Source of the DNA: JAAYJM01 sp964498585
Lineage (GTDB): Bacteria; Bacteroidota; Ignavibacteria; Kapaibacteriales; UBA2268
Assembly: GCA_964498585.1 (NCBI GenBank)
Contig: CAZCHH010000097.1
Location: forward strand, 1-7,675
Length of the DNA: 7,675 nt
Direction: 5' to 3'
In this document: positions 6,701 to 7,675 of the stretch, one piece after another
Layout of the letters: every line of letters begins with the position of its first letter
Numbering within the stretch: the first letter of the stretch is position 1
Translations under genes and position numbers: made by a program
Notes under the pieces: model-generated
The model's input: only the letters and a program-made list of their open reading frames with translations
The model's database searches: none
What the model was told of the DNA's origin: nothing

Positions 6701-7070
6701 TGGGCGGGAACTTATTCAAAAGCATTTACTAAAAGAAATTCCAAATGAAGATGATTATAGAAAAATTGGAAATTTCAAAGGTGAAGGTAATAACGTTGTT
6801 AAAAAACTAAAACTTAAAACTGATAAAAATAAAAAAATACTGGAACATAAGCTGTTTATAAATAAAACTCAATATTTTGAAACAATAACTGAAGAAATAT
6901 TCAATTTTCAAATTGGTGGCTACCCGGTTTTAGAAAGATATTTCAAAGACAGAAAAGACAGACCTCTCGAAAACAAAGAAATTGTAAATTTAGAAAAAAC
7001 TATAAAGGTGCTTGCTTTCACAATTAAGCAAATGGATTTAATTGATAATTTAACTAATGATTGGATTTGA
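3738..7070 (+). CDS. Single-chain restriction-modification enzyme, type ISP-like / type IIG (nuclease, N6-adenine methyltransferase, specificity domain)
   Basis: This 1110-residue protein is predicted to methylate adenine in a specific DNA site and cut unmodified DNA, as in phage defence. The N-terminus (about 1-125) is a PD-(D/E)xK-type nuclease: P58-D59 and E73-N-K75. A helical linker follows (about 140-320). The methyltransferase starts at K331-G-V-Y-Y-T-P-P, with the AdoMet-binding motif I at D372-F-A-T-G-T-G-T-F380, the G-F-E-Y-L-I-A-P-Y-T-I-A-H-L-K-L stretch at 414-429 and catalytic N490-P-P-Y493. Residues about 680-1100 match the type ISP C-terminal specificity domain (Y-R-P-F-D at 754-758, I-F-A-Y-I-Y-A-I-L-H-S at 945-955, F-Q-I-G-G-Y at 1057-1062). 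The ISP prototype LlaBIII (about 1,580 residues) carries a helicase between nuclease and methyltransferase; no Walker motifs occur here, so this is a type IIG-like layout. An Asn/Gly-rich linker and coiled-coil hairpin (about 827-931) interrupt the specificity region. No SD is seen. Confidence 0.88.
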   Translation: MLNFTRYIKELQIVPYDELTEHSKRSALEMLLQNAAASVDSSINILHEPKRLEKFGAPDFKIYKHHSIIGYVENKKISENLDKILKSEQIKKYCELSPNLLLTNYIEFIWIKGDFIERESLCNLADLENADFKLNLENAGKVEKLLHNFFSQIPDKIVFPQELALALAVRCKNLKNFIELELSRQVEKKETERLFDLFNAFKEHIFNELSISEFSDAFAQMLVYGLFLAGLNSENRKISVINVKQFIPASFQLIKELISFFDELEKPEYKETKWIIDEIISIINNIEWFDLKQNLSFNKRITDDEGIETDPYIYFYETFLTTYDYNLRKAKGVYYTPPQVVNFIIRAIDDILKSSFRLPTGISDKNQVTVLDFATGTGTFLIEIFKLILENYANESSLKRDLIIKEHILKNIYGFEYLIAPYTIAHLKLSQFLKDSGYEFQEKERLQVYLTNTLEPVDRQVVLPFLPQLTRETQTAQKVKDTPILVITGNPPYSYASKNNGEWITSKIKDYYKVDNEALKERNPKGLQDDYVKFIRFAQDKMDKTEQGIVGIITNHSFLDNPTFRVMRQSLLNTFDQLYFIDLHGNSLKKETTPEGNKDENVFDIKQGVCISIFIKRKGLEKGIFHKDFYGLRKEKFLSCLESSINTIDFTAIKPNSPFYLFIPQNQENREKYEKFWSLKDIFELNSVGIVSSNDDLFISFKEKEIRDRYYFIKNNEIQNVRYKYNLSKNFIEKKKKIFENLKQKPLEIREINYRPFDRRFIWWDTELLERVRLNVMQHFDKENIGISTVRSCQGARKWEHTFVTDSYSDMHIIPIGAYIFPLYTYNGNGNNNSNGNDYLFKEDGKKDNFTKNFRNFIKSKYSTNIVNQIKINKLEAEIEILQKVIKQIEEIIVSLRKINFDEELIKTQIVFIENLNQLVEGRIKKIQEKKECCSALYQPSPMEIFAYIYAILHSKTYRQKYSEFLKMDFPRIPFTNDLNVFKKLSEIGRELIQKHLLKEIPNEDDYRKIGNFKGEGNNVVKKLKLKTDKNKKILEHKLFINKTQYFETITEEIFNFQIGGYPVLERYFKDRKDRPLENKEIVNLEKTIKVLAFTIKQMDLIDNLTNDWI
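6216..6530 (+). other. Asn/Gly linker and coiled-coil hairpin inside the specificity domain
   Basis: Residues 827-838 of the restriction-modification enzyme are almost entirely Asn and Gly, encoded by recurring aatgg words. After a conserved-looking N-F patch (849-850), residues 872-896 show four clean heptads with hydrophobic a/d positions (I872, L875, I879, L882, I886, I889, I893, L896). A charged turn (about 897-904) and a second helix to about 931 follow. From memory, relatives usually join the N-F patch to the P-x-E-I-F-x-Y-I-Y motif with far fewer residues than the 92 seen here, so this looks like an insertion. Confidence 0.6.
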
Positions 7071-7097
7071 AAAATTTCATATTTAAAAAAAAGTGAA

Positions 7098-7562
7098 ATG
7101 AACACATTAATTAATTGGAAAAAAGGTTTTTTTAGCAGCTCATATCAACTGCTTGCAAGTGGTATTCCCTGTGGTTTCTTAAAAGTCAAAACATTTAGGA
7201 ACAACACTGAAGGTGAGCTGAATAATAAAAAGTATATTTTTGAAAATAGGGGCTTTTGGAAAAGTGAAACATATATCATTGATGCTTTAACAAATGAACA
7301 GATAGCTGTAATTAAATACGATTCCTGGAAAAATAAAGCCGTTATTGAATATTCAGAAAATAAATATCGTTTCGAGTTCGATAATTTCTGGCATACTAAG
7401 TGGAATATTTTGCTAAATGAAGAAGTTGTGGTTTCTTACAAAACTTCAGTTGCATATACAAAAGGCGAAATTTTTTCAAATTCTGCTGATGAATTGCTGA
7501 TTCTAACAGGAATATATATTTCCAATTATTATATACAAAGAACTGCCGCTGCAGCATCTTAA
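7098..7562 (+). CDS. Uncharacterised 154-residue beta-rich protein, possibly tubby/LURP-one-like
   Basis: The function is not known. The protein has no signal peptide or strong membrane anchor and consists mostly of alternating hydrophobic and polar residues, as in an antiparallel beta-barrel. Aromatic residues sit at regular places (W7, F53-W54, W77, W98, W102). It ends in a single hydrophobic helix (about 130-148, L-L-I-L-T-G-I-Y-I-S-N-Y-Y). A strand-rich barrel closed on a C-terminal hydrophobic helix is the layout of tubby C-terminal and LURP-one-related folds, which can bind lipids or act as small adaptors; this is a fold guess, not a family match. Similar proteins are, to my recollection, widespread as hypotheticals in Bacteroidota. 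It starts only 27 bases after the restriction-modification gene with no evident terminator between, so co-transcription is likely. The ATG at 7098 follows an A-rich leader with a weak purine stretch (aagtgaa). Confidence 0.7.
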   Translation: MNTLINWKKGFFSSSYQLLASGIPCGFLKVKTFRNNTEGELNNKKYIFENRGFWKSETYIIDALTNEQIAVIKYDSWKNKAVIEYSENKYRFEFDNFWHTKWNILLNEEVVVSYKTSVAYTKGEIFSNSADELLILTGIYISNYYIQRTAAAAS

Positions 7563-7675
7563 TTTATCGTTTACAATAAAATTGCTATTTGGCTATCAGT
7601 CATTAGTAAAAGATGAAATAATCCAATAACCATAAACCAATTATCCAATAACCTAATAACCTAATAACCTAATAA
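7563..7675. other. AT-rich right flank without genes
   Basis: After the last stop codon there is no further reading frame and no convincing hairpin with a T-run. The word accataaacc (7629-7638), also present at 1504-1513, leads into the tandem repeat at the edge. Confidence 0.55.
7652..7675. repeat. Tandem 8-bp repeat (cctaataa) reaching the window edge
   Basis: Three exact copies of cctaataa lie at 7652-7659, 7660-7667 and 7668-7675. They are preceded by a 7-base variant (ccaataa, 7645-7651) and looser relatives from 7623. The array is cut by the window end, so its full copy number is unknown. Simple intergenic repeats of this kind arise by slippage. Confidence 0.8.

Noticed and set aside
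3738..7070. Helicase domain within the restriction-modification enzyme
   Set aside because: No G-x-G-K-S/T or DEAD/DEAH-type motif is visible in the translated sequence.
4490..7105. Minus-strand open frames of about 61-64 codons (near 4490, 6423 and 6920)
   Set aside because: They are antisense to the restriction-modification gene, and their Ile/Leu/Phe/Ser richness is what AT-rich coding DNA gives when read backwards.
5935..7133. Phase variation through A7/T7 runs in the restriction-modification gene and its follower
   Set aside because: Runs of seven A or T are expected at this base composition and are shorter than typical switching tracts; both frames are intact.
7645..7675. CRISPR array at the right edge
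   Set aside because: The unit is 8 bases with no spacers; it is a simple tandem repeat.

Overview
The window is AT-rich bacterial chromosomal DNA with short, AT-rich gene leaders and mostly weak or absent Shine-Dalgarno sequences. Two genes are preceded by a match to the Bacteroidota-type -7 element TAnnTTTG. The protein families present (PrsW with a cytosolic tail, solo UmuC, type ISP-like restriction-modification enzyme, 154-aa beta-rich orphan) also fit Bacteroidota or the neighbouring Ignavibacteria/Chlorobiota. This assignment is an inference from style and protein resemblance; no marker gene is present.

Layout: 1-234 is non-coding and holds two perfect hairpins and one copy of a 42-bp dispersed repeat. 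A PrsW-family intramembrane protease gene lies on the minus strand at 235-1236. Positions 1237-1808 are a 572-bp gene-free stretch with a second copy of the 42-bp repeat, several stem-loops and an AT palindrome. From 1809 on, every gene is on the plus strand: an abutting hicB-hicA toxin-antitoxin pair (1809-2213), a umuC-type Y-family DNA polymerase (2384-3655), a large single-chain restriction-modification enzyme with nuclease, methyltransferase and specificity parts (3738-7070), and a small beta-rich protein of unknown function (7098-7562). The window ends in an AT-rich tail with an 8-bp tandem repeat that runs off the edge.

The plus-strand half reads as a small accessory or defence cluster: an addiction module, an error-prone polymerase without a UmuD partner, and a restriction-modification enzyme with a possible co-transcribed follower. 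No transposase, integrase, tRNA or CRISPR array is visible. Known families explain almost everything. The less ordinary points are the helicase-less type ISP-like enzyme with a coiled-coil hairpin inserted in its specificity region, the unassigned protein that follows it 27 bp downstream, the stem-loop that overlaps the enzyme's likely promoter, and the repeat family bracketing the PrsW gene. I see no convincing entirely new system.
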